Below, piece by piece: positions 9,250-19,280 of a DNA stretch of 64,000 nt. A model generated the notes under the pieces. The model made no database searches. It had not been told where the DNA came from and worked only from the letters and a program-made list of their open reading frames with translations. The number at the start of each line of letters is the position of its first letter. Position 1 is the stretch's first letter. Origin of the DNA: Pseudomonadota bacterium (lineage in GTDB: Bacteria > Desulfobacterota > Desulfarculia > Desulfarculales > Desulfarculaceae); the NCBI GenBank assembly GCA_018896025.1, contig JAHIND010000036.1, positions 31,702 through 95,701 on the forward strand, in the 5' to 3' direction. A program made the position numbers and the translations under genes.

Positions 9250-11480
9250 TCCACGGACACATCCACATAGCCGGGGGTCCCCGGCGCAAGCGGAAAGATC
9301 ATATTGGCGCCTTGGGCGCAGGGCCGCTCGCCCGCCGGGCGGCCGTCGAGGCTAAGGCGCACCCGGCCGGGAGCGCCGCAGAACCCCACCACGGTGAGGG
9401 CGCAGCGGCCGCCGGGGTGGTGCATGCGGCCCCAAACCCGGCCGCCGGAGGCCAGGCTGCGACCCACCGGCTTGGCTCCTCCAGCCACGATGCCGTACAA
9501 GGAGGCCCGTTCCCCGGCCATCTGCTCGGCCTCCAGGGAACGGGGCGGGAACATCCCGGCCAGGCTCAACAGGACGGCCACACCCAGGACGACCAGCAGC
9601 CCGGCCAGGCCCCATTGGCTCGGGCCCCAGGCGGCGGCGACGGGCGGCCTTTTGCTCCCGCGCCAAACGGCCCAGGCCATCCCTACCACGAGCAGGGCCC
9701 CGCCCACCAGCCAGGGCCACCACCAACTGTCCAGAGCAAACGAGGACGGAAACAGGTGGTGCACATCGCGCCCCCACCAGCGGTCCGCCAGGCCCAGCAG
9801 CTTGTGCATGCCGGTGGTCTTGTGGAACTGGGCCGAGGGGATCAAGGTCAAAGCCAGGCTTCCCATCAGCGTCAGTCCGGCCAGGGCCAAGAGGACCGCC
9901 CGCCAGGCGCCGCGCCGCAGGTATTGCCAGGCAAAGCCTATGAACAGGGCGGCGGCGGGCAGGGCCACGGCCAGGAAGCGGCCCGGCGGGCCGTTGCCGC
10001 CGAAAAAGCGGTCCCAGCGCAAAAACCCGATGAGGCCCAGGTAAAACAGGGCGGGTATCAGGGCCTGGCGGGACGCGGCGGGCAGGCGCAGGCAGGCGGC
10101 GGGCAAGGCGGCCAGGGCCAGCAGGAAGATGGGGGCGGGCAACAGGACGCCGTGCTCCTGATCCAGCCCCACTCCGCCCAGGAACACCCCCACGGGACGC
10201 CACCAGCCCCCGGCGGCGGCCCAGCGATCCAGGTACATCCGGCCCCAATGGCCCACGTCCCACAGCAGCAGGCCGGAGCGCTCCAGGCCGAAGGCCAGCC
10301 CAACCCCCAGGACCACGGCCGCCCCGGCCCAAAGCCAAGCCGCGCGCCGGTTGGACCGGCGCAGGCACACCCACTGTTCCACCGCCCCGGCCAGCAGCAG
10401 GCCCACGGACAGGAATCCCAGGCGGTTTTTCAGCAGCAACAGGCCCAGGGCCACCGCCGCCAAACCGGCCCAGCTTCGCAGGGGAGCCCGCTCCAGGCGT
10501 TGCAGCAGCAACATCCCCACGGCCAGCAGCAGCAACCCCGGCACGTCGGGCAGGGCGTGCTGGCCCAGGGTGAGGATGGGCGCCGAGGCGAAGACCAGCA
10601 GCACCGCCGCCCCGGCGGCCGGAGGCGAAAGCCCGCCGCGCCACAGCCAAGCCAGGAGCCCCACCGCGGCCAGGGCGGTGATGGCGGCCATGAACAGCAT
10701 CACCCCCAGGCGGCCGCCCGCCCAATAGGCGGGAGCCAGCAACAGGTGGAAAGCGGGGCTCCCCGCCCGCTTGATGTCCCAGGCCATGTCCTCGTGCCAG
10801 GCCCCGGTGTAAAAGGCCCGATACTCCTTGCCGGCGACGGTCCGCCTTACGTCCGTGGTGCCGTGGCGCACCAGGGAATGGGTTATCAGCAGGTAGCGGA
10901 CCTCGTCGCCCGCCGCGGAATAGGCCTTCCAGGTCCAGATGGATAAAGGGGCCAGCAGGCAAAAGGCCACCACCAAGACCGCGGCTCCCCGCCTGAAACC
11001 CATATGCGGGCTGTCGCTGGCGGCGGGGAAAAGGCGGCTCAGGTAGATGACCAGGCCCACGCCCTTGAGGGCCAACAAAAACAACAAAAGGGCCCCAGCC
11101 AACACGAAGGGATGGGGCAGCCGGGTCCAGAGCAGCTCCGGCAACAGGACCAGGAGCAGGGTCAGGCTGCCCGCCAGGTCCCATCGCCGGGCCTGGCGGG
11201 GCAACTCTCCCGAGGCGGCCGGGAAGAACCAAAGCAGGAGTGAAAGCGCCAGGCTGGGCAAGGCCGCCGCCACCGGCAGGCCCAGCCCCAGGAACAGGCG
11301 CAACCCGCCGGGCGGTATGTCGTGAAACAGGGCGCTGGCCGCGGGGGTGTCGGGAATGCCCAGCCGGGCGGCAAAGGCATAGGCCGCCAGGCCGCAAATC
11401 AGGCCGGTGGCCGCGGACAGGGCAACCGGGGACCAAGGGCCTAAAGGAACAAGGGATCTGTGCGCGTCAGGCCGCCGCAT
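9159..11480 (-). CDS. Multi-pass membrane protein, glycosyltransferase family 39-like
   Basis: Long hydrophobic segments, luminal-type loop (AGDEVRYLLITHSLVRHGTTDVRRTV..), C-terminal soluble domain; start chosen at MRRPDAHRS. Confidence 0.6.
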   Translation of the reverse strand: MRRPDAHRSLVPLGPWSPVALSAATGLICGLAAYAFAARLGIPDTPAASALFHDIPPGGLRLFLGLGLPVAAALPSLALSLLLWFFPAASGELPRQARRWDLAGSLTLLLVLLPELLWTRLPHPFVLAGALLLFLLALKGVGLVIYLSRLFPAASDSPHMGFRRGAAVLVVAFCLLAPLSIWTWKAYSAAGDEVRYLLITHSLVRHGTTDVRRTVAGKEYRAFYTGAWHEDMAWDIKRAGSPAFHLLLAPAYWAGGRLGVMLFMAAITALAAVGLLAWLWRGGLSPPAAGAAVLLVFASAPILTLGQHALPDVPGLLLLAVGMLLLQRLERAPLRSWAGLAAVALGLLLLKNRLGFLSVGLLLAGAVEQWVCLRRSNRRAAWLWAGAAVVLGVGLAFGLERSGLLLWDVGHWGRMYLDRWAAAGGWWRPVGVFLGGVGLDQEHGVLLPAPIFLLALAALPAACLRLPAASRQALIPALFYLGLIGFLRWDRFFGGNGPPGRFLAVALPAAALFIGFAWQYLRRGAWRAVLLALAGLTLMGSLALTLIPSAQFHKTTGMHKLLGLADRWWGRDVHHLFPSSFALDSWWWPWLVGGALLVVGMAWAVWRGSKRPPVAAAWGPSQWGLAGLLVVLGVAVLLSLAGMFPPRSLEAEQMAGERASLYGIVAGGAKPVGRSLASGGRVWGRMHHPGGRCALTVVGFCGAPGRVRLSLDGRPAGERPCAQGANMIFPLAPGTPGYVDVSVEWLSCPERRCYLFIDRLDLRPLGGPAKAGR

Positions 11481-12402
11481 CGTGAATCGCAGGCAATGGC
11501 TCGGTTTGTTCCAAGGCGGGGGCGTCGGCCCAGGCGTGGGGTTTCTCCACAATGGCGGCCACCAGATAGGAATACCTTCTCAGCCTGGGGAACTTGTTGT
11601 AAAGCCAGGCGAAAGGTTTGGTGGCCCAGGCGGTGAAGGCAGCCAGGCGCATGTTTTTGGTATGGAACAGGAGGTCGAGCATGCGCAGCCAACCCGGCAT
11701 GAACAAGGCACCGCTCACCCCACGCACCTGGAATCCCACATCGGACAACATATGTCGCAGCGACTTGGAGGAGAACGCCTTTTCCGGGCTGTAGGGATAT
11801 TTGCCCATCATGGACAGCAGACCCACGGTCAGGGGGCGCAGGAAAGGGTCATGTAGGTTGGGCACCCCGATTATGGCGCGCCCTCCCGGGGCCAAAACCC
11901 GGTAAAGCTCGGCGGCGGCCTGTTCGTAGTCGGGGAAATGCTCTATGGTGCCCATGGAATAGATGTAGTCGAAAGAGCCGTCGGCAAAGGGGAGGTCACG
12001 CACATCCGCCACCAGCATATGGGCCCGGTGCCCGTTGCGGTTGGACATGGCCAGGCGCGCCGTGCTCAAGGCTATGTCAACCCCCACGCCGTTGGCTCCC
12101 TGATCGGATAGCCAGAACAGCAGCTCGGTGCTGCGGGCTTCGTTCCACAGGTCGGTCTTGAGCACCCGCGCTTGGCGCAGGTTGGGGAAGTTGTCCTTAA
12201 TGAGAACCCGCTCGCAATCGCGGTAGTAGCCGGTCGAGTAGGCGTTTTTCAAGGAAGGGAAGCTGTCGCCAATGGCGCTCCACTTGACACCCTGGGCCTC
12301 CCTGGTCAGTTTTTGTTTTCGCACAACACGCTCATTATCCAACGATGCACCGCTCCCGGCCGTTGCCTCATTTCGTCGAACGAAACCGCTCCACACCTCC
12401 AT
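11467..12402 (-). CDS. SAM-dependent class I methyltransferase
   Basis: VGVDIALSTARLA, VADVRDLPFADGSFDYIYSMGTIEHFPDYEQAAAELYRVLAPGGRAIIGVPN. Confidence 0.85.
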   Translation of the reverse strand: MEVWSGFVRRNEATAGSGASLDNERVVRKQKLTREAQGVKWSAIGDSFPSLKNAYSTGYYRDCERVLIKDNFPNLRQARVLKTDLWNEARSTELLFWLSDQGANGVGVDIALSTARLAMSNRNGHRAHMLVADVRDLPFADGSFDYIYSMGTIEHFPDYEQAAAELYRVLAPGGRAIIGVPNLHDPFLRPLTVGLLSMMGKYPYSPEKAFSSKSLRHMLSDVGFQVRGVSGALFMPGWLRMLDLLFHTKNMRLAAFTAWATKPFAWLYNKFPRLRRYSYLVAAIVEKPHAWADAPALEQTEPLPAIHDAAA

Positions 12403-12928
12403 CCGGACCCATGGCGCTCCCAATAACCGGAAATGGTTCGACTGACGTAATGAGATGCCAAATGCAAGCACTACAGGCGGGCATCCAGCACCGGGCAACG
12501 TACTGTTCCGGTTAGGTGGTCGCTATCAGCAAAGAAAATACTTGCAGTGAATAAAGGTGAATTGAGTTGACTGGGCCCTGCCGTTTTTGCGCCGAACCTT
12601 GGGGCTTCGGTGGCACCATAAGATGCGTAGGACGTTCTTGGGCAAAAAATGGCTCGTAGGGTGCTCTCAGGTCAATCGGGCAGGGACCGACCTTAGTTGA
12701 GTCAATTTTGTGTGGACACCATCCTTTCACGTTCCCGGAGATCAGGCGGTTCTGGTCAACCTTGGGCGCGGTCGGCGCCGGACATAGCGCCGCGCCAATC
12801 ATTTTCGCATGTTACATTATTGTTTAAACCTAGCCGTACCTTCAATGAAAAAGGGCGCGGCGCGGACTTGCCGCCGGACCCACGCGCCCATTTTGGGCAC
12901 TCTACCTTGGCCACCGGGGAGCCCTCAG

Positions 12929-13966
12929 ATGCGCATCATCGCCGGGAAAGACATTCAAAGCTCCCAATGGCAGGGCTTTGTCAGGCGGCAAGAGTGCTTC
13001 ACTCACGACCTGCGCTGGCGGGAGGTTTACCAAAGAGCCTATGGCCTCCACCCGTATTACCTGGCCGCGCAGGACGGCCCGGAGTTGGTGGGGACCATGC
13101 CCCTAGTCCGGCTGCCCGGCATCTGCACCCAGGGCCAACTGGTCTCGTTGCCCTTTCTCAACTACGCGGGGGTGGCGGCGGTTTCCCCGGAAATCGCGAC
13201 GGCCCTGGAACAAGCGGCCCTGGGGGCGGCGGCCCGGGCCAAGGCGGGCAGCTTGGTGCTGCGCAGCCGTGCAAGCCAACCCGACGAACCTGAAGCAACG
13301 GAGCATGGCTATTGCCAACTGATCAGAGCCCTGCCCAGGGACGAACAGACGCTTTGGGAGGGCCTGCGGAGTGAAAAGCGCACTCGCATCCGCAAGTCCT
13401 GGCGTTGCGGGGTCGAGATAAAACGGGACCGTGCCTTACTGCCGGTTTTTTTCAAGATGTACCAAGCGGCCATGCGCGGTTTAGGCTCCCCGCCCCACTC
13501 GGCCCGGTGGTTCCAGGCCATAATGCGCGCCTTCGCTCAAGACGCGAAAATACTCGTGGCCTATCATCAGGGGATCCCCATTGCCAGCCTCTTGCTGATC
13601 ATGTGGGGGGATGCCTGCCATGGCATGTGGGCCGCGGGCCCGGAGGCTTATAGAAAATACAGCCCCAGTGACGGCCTTTACTGGGAGGCGATGCGCCTGG
13701 CCCTTGCACAGGGGAAGGCCAAATTCAACTTTGGCCGCAGTATGCGCGGCGGGGGCAGCTATTACTTTAAAAGGCGCTATGGCGCGGTGCCTTACCAGTT
13801 GTGCTACGAGCGTTTGGGGTCCGACGGCTCCCAGGAACTGCTGCCCCAGCAAGGCACGGGAACCGCTTTCCAGCTTTGGCGCAAGCTGCCTTTAGCCCTC
13901 TCCAACGCCCTGGGCCCCAAAGTGCGCTGCTATGTGCTCCCCGGATTCGGCGCGAGAAGCCTTTGA
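12929..13966 (+). CDS. FemAB/GNAT-like acyltransferase protein
   Basis: Central region resembling FemAB-related BioF2-like acetyltransferase (LWEGLRSEKRTRIRKSWRCGVEIKRDR...PIASLLLIMWGDACHGMWAAGPEAYRKYSPSDGLYWEAMRLALAQGKAKFNFGRS). Confidence 0.7.
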   Translation: MRIIAGKDIQSSQWQGFVRRQECFTHDLRWREVYQRAYGLHPYYLAAQDGPELVGTMPLVRLPGICTQGQLVSLPFLNYAGVAAVSPEIATALEQAALGAAARAKAGSLVLRSRASQPDEPEATEHGYCQLIRALPRDEQTLWEGLRSEKRTRIRKSWRCGVEIKRDRALLPVFFKMYQAAMRGLGSPPHSARWFQAIMRAFAQDAKILVAYHQGIPIASLLLIMWGDACHGMWAAGPEAYRKYSPSDGLYWEAMRLALAQGKAKFNFGRSMRGGGSYYFKRRYGAVPYQLCYERLGSDGSQELLPQQGTGTAFQLWRKLPLALSNALGPKVRCYVLPGFGARSL

Positions 13967-14053
13967 GCCGGGCATCACTCCTCTTTTGAACAATGAGCAC
14001 TATACCAGTATATTTTAATCCTTTATTTTGACGCGCGGCACGCTTCCGAGAAC

Positions 14054-14851
14054 ATGCCAAAAGGGGAGTTCAGCATGGACGGCACACCGATTCTGTACCG
14101 TGTGGAAGACCAGATAGCCTGGATATCCATCAACCAGCCGGAGAAGATGAACCGGCTCGATTTCGCTTCCATGAGGGAGTTGGCCCTGGCGGTGGACAAG
14201 GCCGACAAAGATCCCGGCGTGAAGGTGATCGTAATCAGCGGCGAGGGAGGCAAGGCCTTCTGCGCCGGAGGGGACATCGGCGATTTCGCCTCCGACTCGA
14301 TGCTGGCCGGCAAAAACAACCTCCAGGGATATGCCGACCTTTGCCTGGTGTTCAACCGGATCACCACGCCGTCCATCGCCATGATCAGCGGCTACGCCCT
14401 GGCCGGGGGCTGCGGCCTGGCCATGCTGCCCCATATCAGCATAGCCACCTACGACTCGGTCTTCGGGGTCCCGGAGATCAAGGTGGGGGTATGGCCCATG
14501 ATGGTCATGGCCATTCTCTTCCGCACCGTGGGCCGCAAGAAGGGCCTGGAGCTGATCTGCACCGGGGAGCAGATTGACGCCAGGGAAGCGCTGCGCATCG
14601 GCATGATCAACAAGGTGACCTCCCGCAGCGAACTGCGCGACGAGGTTCTGCAACTGGCCAATCAGCTAAAGGGTCTAAGCAGATCGATCATGAGCCTGGG
14701 CCTGGAAGCCTTCAACCACATCGGAGACCTGGAATACACCAAGGCCATTTCCTACCTGAGGAACATGGTGGTCATGGTGAGCGAGACCAGCGACTCCATC
14801 GAAGGCCGGGCCGCTTTCATAGAAAAACGCAAGCCCATCTGGAGAGACTGA
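14054..14851 (+). CDS. Enoyl-CoA hydratase/isomerase family protein
   Basis: VIVISGEGGKAFCAGGDIGDF and SGYALAGGCGLAMLPHISIA crotonase motifs. Confidence 0.9.
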   Translation: MPKGEFSMDGTPILYRVEDQIAWISINQPEKMNRLDFASMRELALAVDKADKDPGVKVIVISGEGGKAFCAGGDIGDFASDSMLAGKNNLQGYADLCLVFNRITTPSIAMISGYALAGGCGLAMLPHISIATYDSVFGVPEIKVGVWPMMVMAILFRTVGRKKGLELICTGEQIDAREALRIGMINKVTSRSELRDEVLQLANQLKGLSRSIMSLGLEAFNHIGDLEYTKAISYLRNMVVMVSETSDSIEGRAAFIEKRKPIWRD

Positions 14852-14927
14852 AAAGGCGGGGCCGCCCTCGCCTCCCGGCCCGATCCGCCGGGATGATGAC
14901 GGCGGCCCATGATTTAGGAGGTGGGCC

Positions 14928-14956
14928 GGGACGCTCCCTAAAGAGCGAAGCGCCCC
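14928..14956. repeat. Hairpin repeat copy 1
   Basis: GGGACGCT-ccctaaagagcga-AGCGCCCC. Confidence 0.55.
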
Positions 14957-15127
14957 AGCCCGGGGGTGCTGTCTAGCGCCGAGGCCCCGGCGCGTATCTT
15001 CTCAAAATAATTCGTACAAACAAACCGTCGCGAGGAAGATCATAGGAAGATTGACAAGACCTCTCTCTTCTGTAAATATGCCACTCGTGACATATGTCAT
15101 ATCATTTACTAATCATTTGTTGTTTAT

Positions 15128-15898
15128 TTGATGAGAGCGCAAAATTTGTCCGGCAAGCATTTTCTTCAATTCGGCGCGCCCGGCGCTGAGCGCCTCCACC
15201 TCATCAATAAGGAAATGCAGCGGCAGGCCTCGTCCGGTTGGACCGACGAGGAGCGCCTGACCCGCCTGCGCCATCAACTCCATGAACACGCGGGCCCCAA
15301 AAGCCGGGCCTTTTGGCTCACCCTGGCGCGCCTGAGCGAGCTGGCCCTGTGGTGGGCCGGTTGCCTGGCCGATGCCGGGGAGTTCCAGGCCGTGGGCGAC
15401 CTGCTGCTCAACCCGCCGCGCAAGACACTGTATGTGCAGGGCCGTACGCTACCCTTGCGCCTGGCCCGTCACCAGGCCCTGACCGAGCAGGTGCGCCCCT
15501 TGGCACCGGCGGGCGCCAATCTGGTGGAGTGGCTCAAGAGCCAAACCATGCTGGTGATCGAGGCTGACCCCCTGCTGCCGTTGCTGTTGGACGACCTGAG
15601 CCAGTGGCCCCACCGCCCTCCGGGAACCTGCCAAAGCTTCCAACTGCGTCTGGACCAGGTGGTCGGGGCGCTGTGCCACATTACTTCGCTCAACCTCCCC
15701 GAAGGGGCCAGCGTGGCCCAGCATTTGGCCAGAGTCCGTCCAGAGGAGGCCAGGATCATCGAAGAGCACCTTTGCCGTTTCGATCTCGGGCGATTCAACG
15801 CCCTGGGCCATGCCCTGCGAGAGCCATTGCCCCCCTCCGCACCGTCGGCGGCTGAGGAGCCGGGGCGCTCCCTGATTGGCGAAGCGCCCCAGCCCTAG
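15128..15898 (+). CDS. Hypothetical protein
   Basis: 256 aa ORF with coding-like composition, no recognised motif. Confidence 0.5.
   Translation: MMRAQNLSGKHFLQFGAPGAERLHLINKEMQRQASSGWTDEERLTRLRHQLHEHAGPKSRAFWLTLARLSELALWWAGCLADAGEFQAVGDLLLNPPRKTLYVQGRTLPLRLARHQALTEQVRPLAPAGANLVEWLKSQTMLVIEADPLLPLLLDDLSQWPHRPPGTCQSFQLRLDQVVGALCHITSLNLPEGASVAQHLARVRPEEARIIEEHLCRFDLGRFNALGHALREPLPPSAPSAAEEPGRSLIGEAPQP
15862..15890. repeat. Hairpin repeat copy 2
   Basis: GGGGCGCT-ccctgattggcga-AGCGCCCC. Confidence 0.55.
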
Positions 15899-15901
15899 GG
15901 C

Positions 15902-17149
15902 CTAATCCTGCACCAGGGCCTTGGCGGTGAGGTCGGAGAGGTACTCCACCTTGACCCCCAGGCCGTAGTGTTCGTTCAGGTCGGAAAGCTGGGTGTGGCA
16001 GTTCTCGCAGGCGGTGCAGAGCACCTCGGCCCCGGTGGCCTTCACCTGCTCGGCCTTGACCTTGGCCGATTTCATGCGGAAGTCCTTCTCGCCCATGGCC
16101 ACCAAGCCCCCGCCCCCGCCGCAGCACCAGTTGGCCTGGCGGTTGGGGGTCATCTCCACGAAGTGGTCGGTGAGATGGTTCAGCACGTAGCGGGGCTCTT
16201 CGTAGATGCCCCCCTGGCGGGCGATCTGGCAGGGGTCGTGATAGGTCACTTTGCCGGGCAGCTTGCTCTTGTCCAGCTTGATGCGCCCCTGCTCCAGATA
16301 GCGGGCGATCAGCTCAACAAGGGTGATGACCCCGAAGGGCTTTTCGCCGGTCATGTGCTTCATCACCCTATAGGCGGTGCCGCACTCGCAGATCACCACT
16401 TCCTTGATGTTTAGGCGCTTGGCCTCATCGATGATGCGCCCGGCGATCTCCTTGGTCTTGGCCGGGTTGCCCACGAAGGCCCCGAAGTTCACCGCCTCGA
16501 AGTAGCTCAGCGACCATTTCTCCCCGGCCGCGTTCATAATGGCCGCAGCCGGGATGATGGAGTGCTTGCCGGCCAGGGCCACGTAGAGCACGTTAGCGTC
16601 CTGCACGTCCAGGGGCACCACTTCCTCGCCGCCCTCGGAGCGCCAGCGCTCCAGCACTTCCTTTTCCAGGTTTTTGGCGGCGGTGGCGAAGTTCTCTTTG
16701 GTCTTCTCGATGGTCTTGCCCTTGGCGATGGACATGTCGGCGAGCATTTCTAGGGTCTTGGGCTCCATGTCCGCGGTGATCAGAAGCATCTTGGCGATGC
16801 CCTGGATCACGCCGGTGTCGATGCCGAACGGGCAGTAGGTCATGCAGCGGCGGCAGCCGGTGCAGGTGTAGGCGGTCTCGTAGACCTTTTCCATCCAGTG
16901 GTCACTGAATTCCACCGCCTCGTTGAGCTTCTTGGCGATCTTGCCCTTTTTGAAATACTCCTCATAGATGCGCCGGATGTTCTGGGCGCGGGCCACGGCG
17001 GTGTAGCGGGTCTCCGGCGAGGAGGCGTAGGCGTGGCAGGCCTCGATGCACAGCCCGCAGCGGGAGCAGTTTTCCAGGTACATCTTGGCCGCCTGGCTCA
17101 GGCGCTCGGAGAAGGTCTGGATCAGCTCTTTTTTCAGCTTGGCGTCCAT
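15902..17149 (-). CDS. (Fe-S)-binding protein, DsrK/HdrD-like (two 4Fe-4S clusters plus CCG domains)
   Basis: CSRCGLCIEACH, CTGCRRCMTYCPFG, HDPCQIARQGG, NWCCGGGGGL, CTACENCHTQL. Confidence 0.88.
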   Translation of the reverse strand: MDAKLKKELIQTFSERLSQAAKMYLENCSRCGLCIEACHAYASSPETRYTAVARAQNIRRIYEEYFKKGKIAKKLNEAVEFSDHWMEKVYETAYTCTGCRRCMTYCPFGIDTGVIQGIAKMLLITADMEPKTLEMLADMSIAKGKTIEKTKENFATAAKNLEKEVLERWRSEGGEEVVPLDVQDANVLYVALAGKHSIIPAAAIMNAAGEKWSLSYFEAVNFGAFVGNPAKTKEIAGRIIDEAKRLNIKEVVICECGTAYRVMKHMTGEKPFGVITLVELIARYLEQGRIKLDKSKLPGKVTYHDPCQIARQGGIYEEPRYVLNHLTDHFVEMTPNRQANWCCGGGGGLVAMGEKDFRMKSAKVKAEQVKATGAEVLCTACENCHTQLSDLNEHYGLGVKVEYLSDLTAKALVQD

Positions 17150-17153
17150 GGTG

Positions 17154-17867
17154 TTAGCCCCTCCTCAGCTTGTTCAGCGGGATGGCGAAGAAGGTGTGCA
17201 TGATCTTGCTGAAGGGCAGCACCATCAAGAACAGGTTGGCCAGGAAAACGTGGGTCACCAGGACCACGTAGTGGCCGCCGTCGATGGTGGCGGCCGGGTC
17301 GTCCCAGGAAAAGTGGAACAGGCCGTTCAGGTAGCCGCCGAAGTCCTGCTTAGTCAAGACGAAGCCGTTTTCGCTCCAGGAGTTTGCCCAGGAGATGATG
17401 TCGCCGGACATGGCTATACAAAACAACAGGAACAGCAGCAAATAGTCGGCCGGCACCGATATCTCGCGCAGGGGCGAGGCGAAGCGGCGCAGCAGGAAAT
17501 AGAGGATAGCTGCGGTTACCACCACTCCCACCGCGCCGTTGCCGATCATGTTGGGCGAGTCTGCGGGGTAGATGTTGAACCAGGGCATGAGATCAAGGTG
17601 GGCCAGGATGAGCAGAACGACGCCCAAATGGAACAGGATCAAAAAGACCCATAAGGTCGGGTTGTGACGGCGAACCGTGGGCATGCTCAAGGCCCCCCAC
17701 ACGGCGCTGGGCACCGGGTGGTCCTTGTCCGGGAACACCTTGAGGGTGAAGGGGTGGGCGGGGGCCTTGACCACCCGCGCCACCTTCACCGCGATCCCCA
17801 CGAGGCACCAGGCCACGGCCAAGTAGACCATGGGCACGGTGATTACATAGAAGATCTGGTTGACCAT
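17154..17867 (-). CDS. Membrane cytochrome b-type subunit, DsrM/NarI-like
   Basis: Multi-pass protein adjacent to DsrK-like gene; His residues in TM segments. Confidence 0.75.
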   Translation of the reverse strand: MVNQIFYVITVPMVYLAVAWCLVGIAVKVARVVKAPAHPFTLKVFPDKDHPVPSAVWGALSMPTVRRHNPTLWVFLILFHLGVVLLILAHLDLMPWFNIYPADSPNMIGNGAVGVVVTAAILYFLLRRFASPLREISVPADYLLLFLLFCIAMSGDIISWANSWSENGFVLTKQDFGGYLNGLFHFSWDDPAATIDGGHYVVLVTHVFLANLFLMVLPFSKIMHTFFAIPLNKLRRG

Positions 17868-17885
17868 GCTCTTCGCGTCCCGGAG

Positions 17886-18125
17886 CTAGTTGTTGCGCTT
17901 GACGAAGATCTTGATGAACTCGCCGCCCTGCTCGGTGTCCACCACCTCGTTGCCCGAAGTCTCGGCCCAGGCCGGGAAGTCGGAGAGGGAGCCGGGATCG
18001 GTGGTGTGGACCTCGATGACCTCACCCACGTTGACCGAACCGATTTCCTGGCTCATCTTGACCACGGGCATGGGGCAGGGCAGACCTTTGAGATCCAGAA
18101 TCTTGGCGGGGGTGATATCGGACAT
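17886..18125 (-). CDS. tusA: TusA/SirA-like sulfur carrier protein
   Basis: KILDLKGLPCPMPVVKMSQEI: conserved CPxP motif. Confidence 0.88.
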   Translation of the reverse strand: MSDITPAKILDLKGLPCPMPVVKMSQEIGSVNVGEVIEVHTTDPGSLSDFPAWAETSGNEVVDTEQGGEFIKIFVKRNN

Positions 18126-18178
18126 CTTGTTTTCTCCTTTTGGCGTTGCCGTGTATTTGAGGCGTTTATCGCTTTGAC

Positions 18179-18751
18179 TTAGATAAAGAGTTGGTTGGCG
18201 GACTTGCCGGAGTTGGCCAGGAAAGTGGCCACGCCCACGTAGTCCAGGTTGGGATAGTCGATGATCTCTTCGTGCTTGAAGCCCATGAGGTCCATGGACA
18301 TCTCGCAGACCTTGATCTCCACCCCGAGCTGGGCGGCGATCTCAAAGAGTTGGTCCAGGGTGGGGGCGTTCTTTTTCTTCATGAGGCCCTTGAGCATGGC
18401 GGTGCCCATGCCGGCCATGTGCATCTGGCTGAGCTTCAGGGCGTTGCGGCCCTTGGGCAGCATCCAGCCAAACATCTTGGACATGAAATCCTTGCCGCCC
18501 ACCTTCTTCTTGGGGTCGCGCAGGGCGGCGGTGCCCCAGAAGGTGAAGAACATCACCACCTTCATGCCCATGGCCGCCGCTCCGGTGGCGATAATCATCG
18601 CGGCCAGGAGCTTGTCCAGGTCGCCGGAGAAAACCACCATGGACAACTTGTTCTCCAAGACCACGCCCGCCGGTTTGGGGGCGGGGGCCGATTCTTCCGG
18701 TTTGCGTGTGGGTTCCGCGTTCATGTTTCCTCCAGGGGCGATTGAGTACAA
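18179..18751 (-). CDS. DsrE/DsrF/DrsH-like family protein (DsrE2-like)
   Basis: LSMVVFSGDLDKLLAAMIIATGAAAMGMKVVMFFTFWG...VCEMSMDLMGF; next to TusA. Confidence 0.85.
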   Translation of the reverse strand: MYSIAPGGNMNAEPTRKPEESAPAPKPAGVVLENKLSMVVFSGDLDKLLAAMIIATGAAAMGMKVVMFFTFWGTAALRDPKKKVGGKDFMSKMFGWMLPKGRNALKLSQMHMAGMGTAMLKGLMKKKNAPTLDQLFEIAAQLGVEIKVCEMSMDLMGFKHEEIIDYPNLDYVGVATFLANSGKSANQLFI

Positions 18752-18771
18752 AGGGTTGAGGGTCGGCCGTA

Positions 18772-19068
18772 TCAGGCGGCCTGACAGCCATCCAGGCAGG
18801 CCAATAGTTGGCGCAACTGGGGCCGGGCCAGGGTGTAGTACACCTCACCGCCGCGGCGCTCGGTGCTCACCAACCCGCTCATGCGAAGGATGCGCAGCTG
18901 CTGGGACACCGCGGCCGGGGTCTTTTCCAGGCGGCTGGCCATGAAGATCACCCGCTGGTCCGATTGGCACAGCAGGGAGATGATCCTCAGGCGCACCGGG
19001 TGGGCGATGGCCTTGATCAACTCGGTGATGGCGTCGGCCCGTTGCTGGCTTTCTGCTAGGCTGCTCAT
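18772..19068 (-). CDS. ArsR-family winged-helix transcriptional regulator
   Basis: ELIKAIAHPVRLRIISLLCQSDQRVIFMASRLEKTPAAVSQQLRILRMSGLVSTERRGGEVYYTL. Confidence 0.9.
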   Translation of the reverse strand: MSSLAESQQRADAITELIKAIAHPVRLRIISLLCQSDQRVIFMASRLEKTPAAVSQQLRILRMSGLVSTERRGGEVYYTLARPQLRQLLACLDGCQAA

Positions 19069-19280
19069 ATTCGGCTTTTTGAAACTCCCAAGGTATGAAG
19101 TTCTGCAACTCGTTACTCTTATAGGTTAGCAGGGACCGTACCAAAAAGTTTACTTTTTACATATGAAATATATCTATTTGAAATAAGTCTTAATTTTCTT
19201 TTTACCAAACCATTTGCCCAAGCATAAGTGTTTAAGTATACTATTTTTATGTTTAGACACTGTTTAGACGGCAGGTAGAC

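Noticed and set aside
9312-10946. 544-aa plus-strand ORF and 694-aa minus-strand ORF overlapping the GT39-like gene
   Set aside because: Gly/Pro/Arg-rich translations with no domains; the minus frame with TM segments is the coding frame
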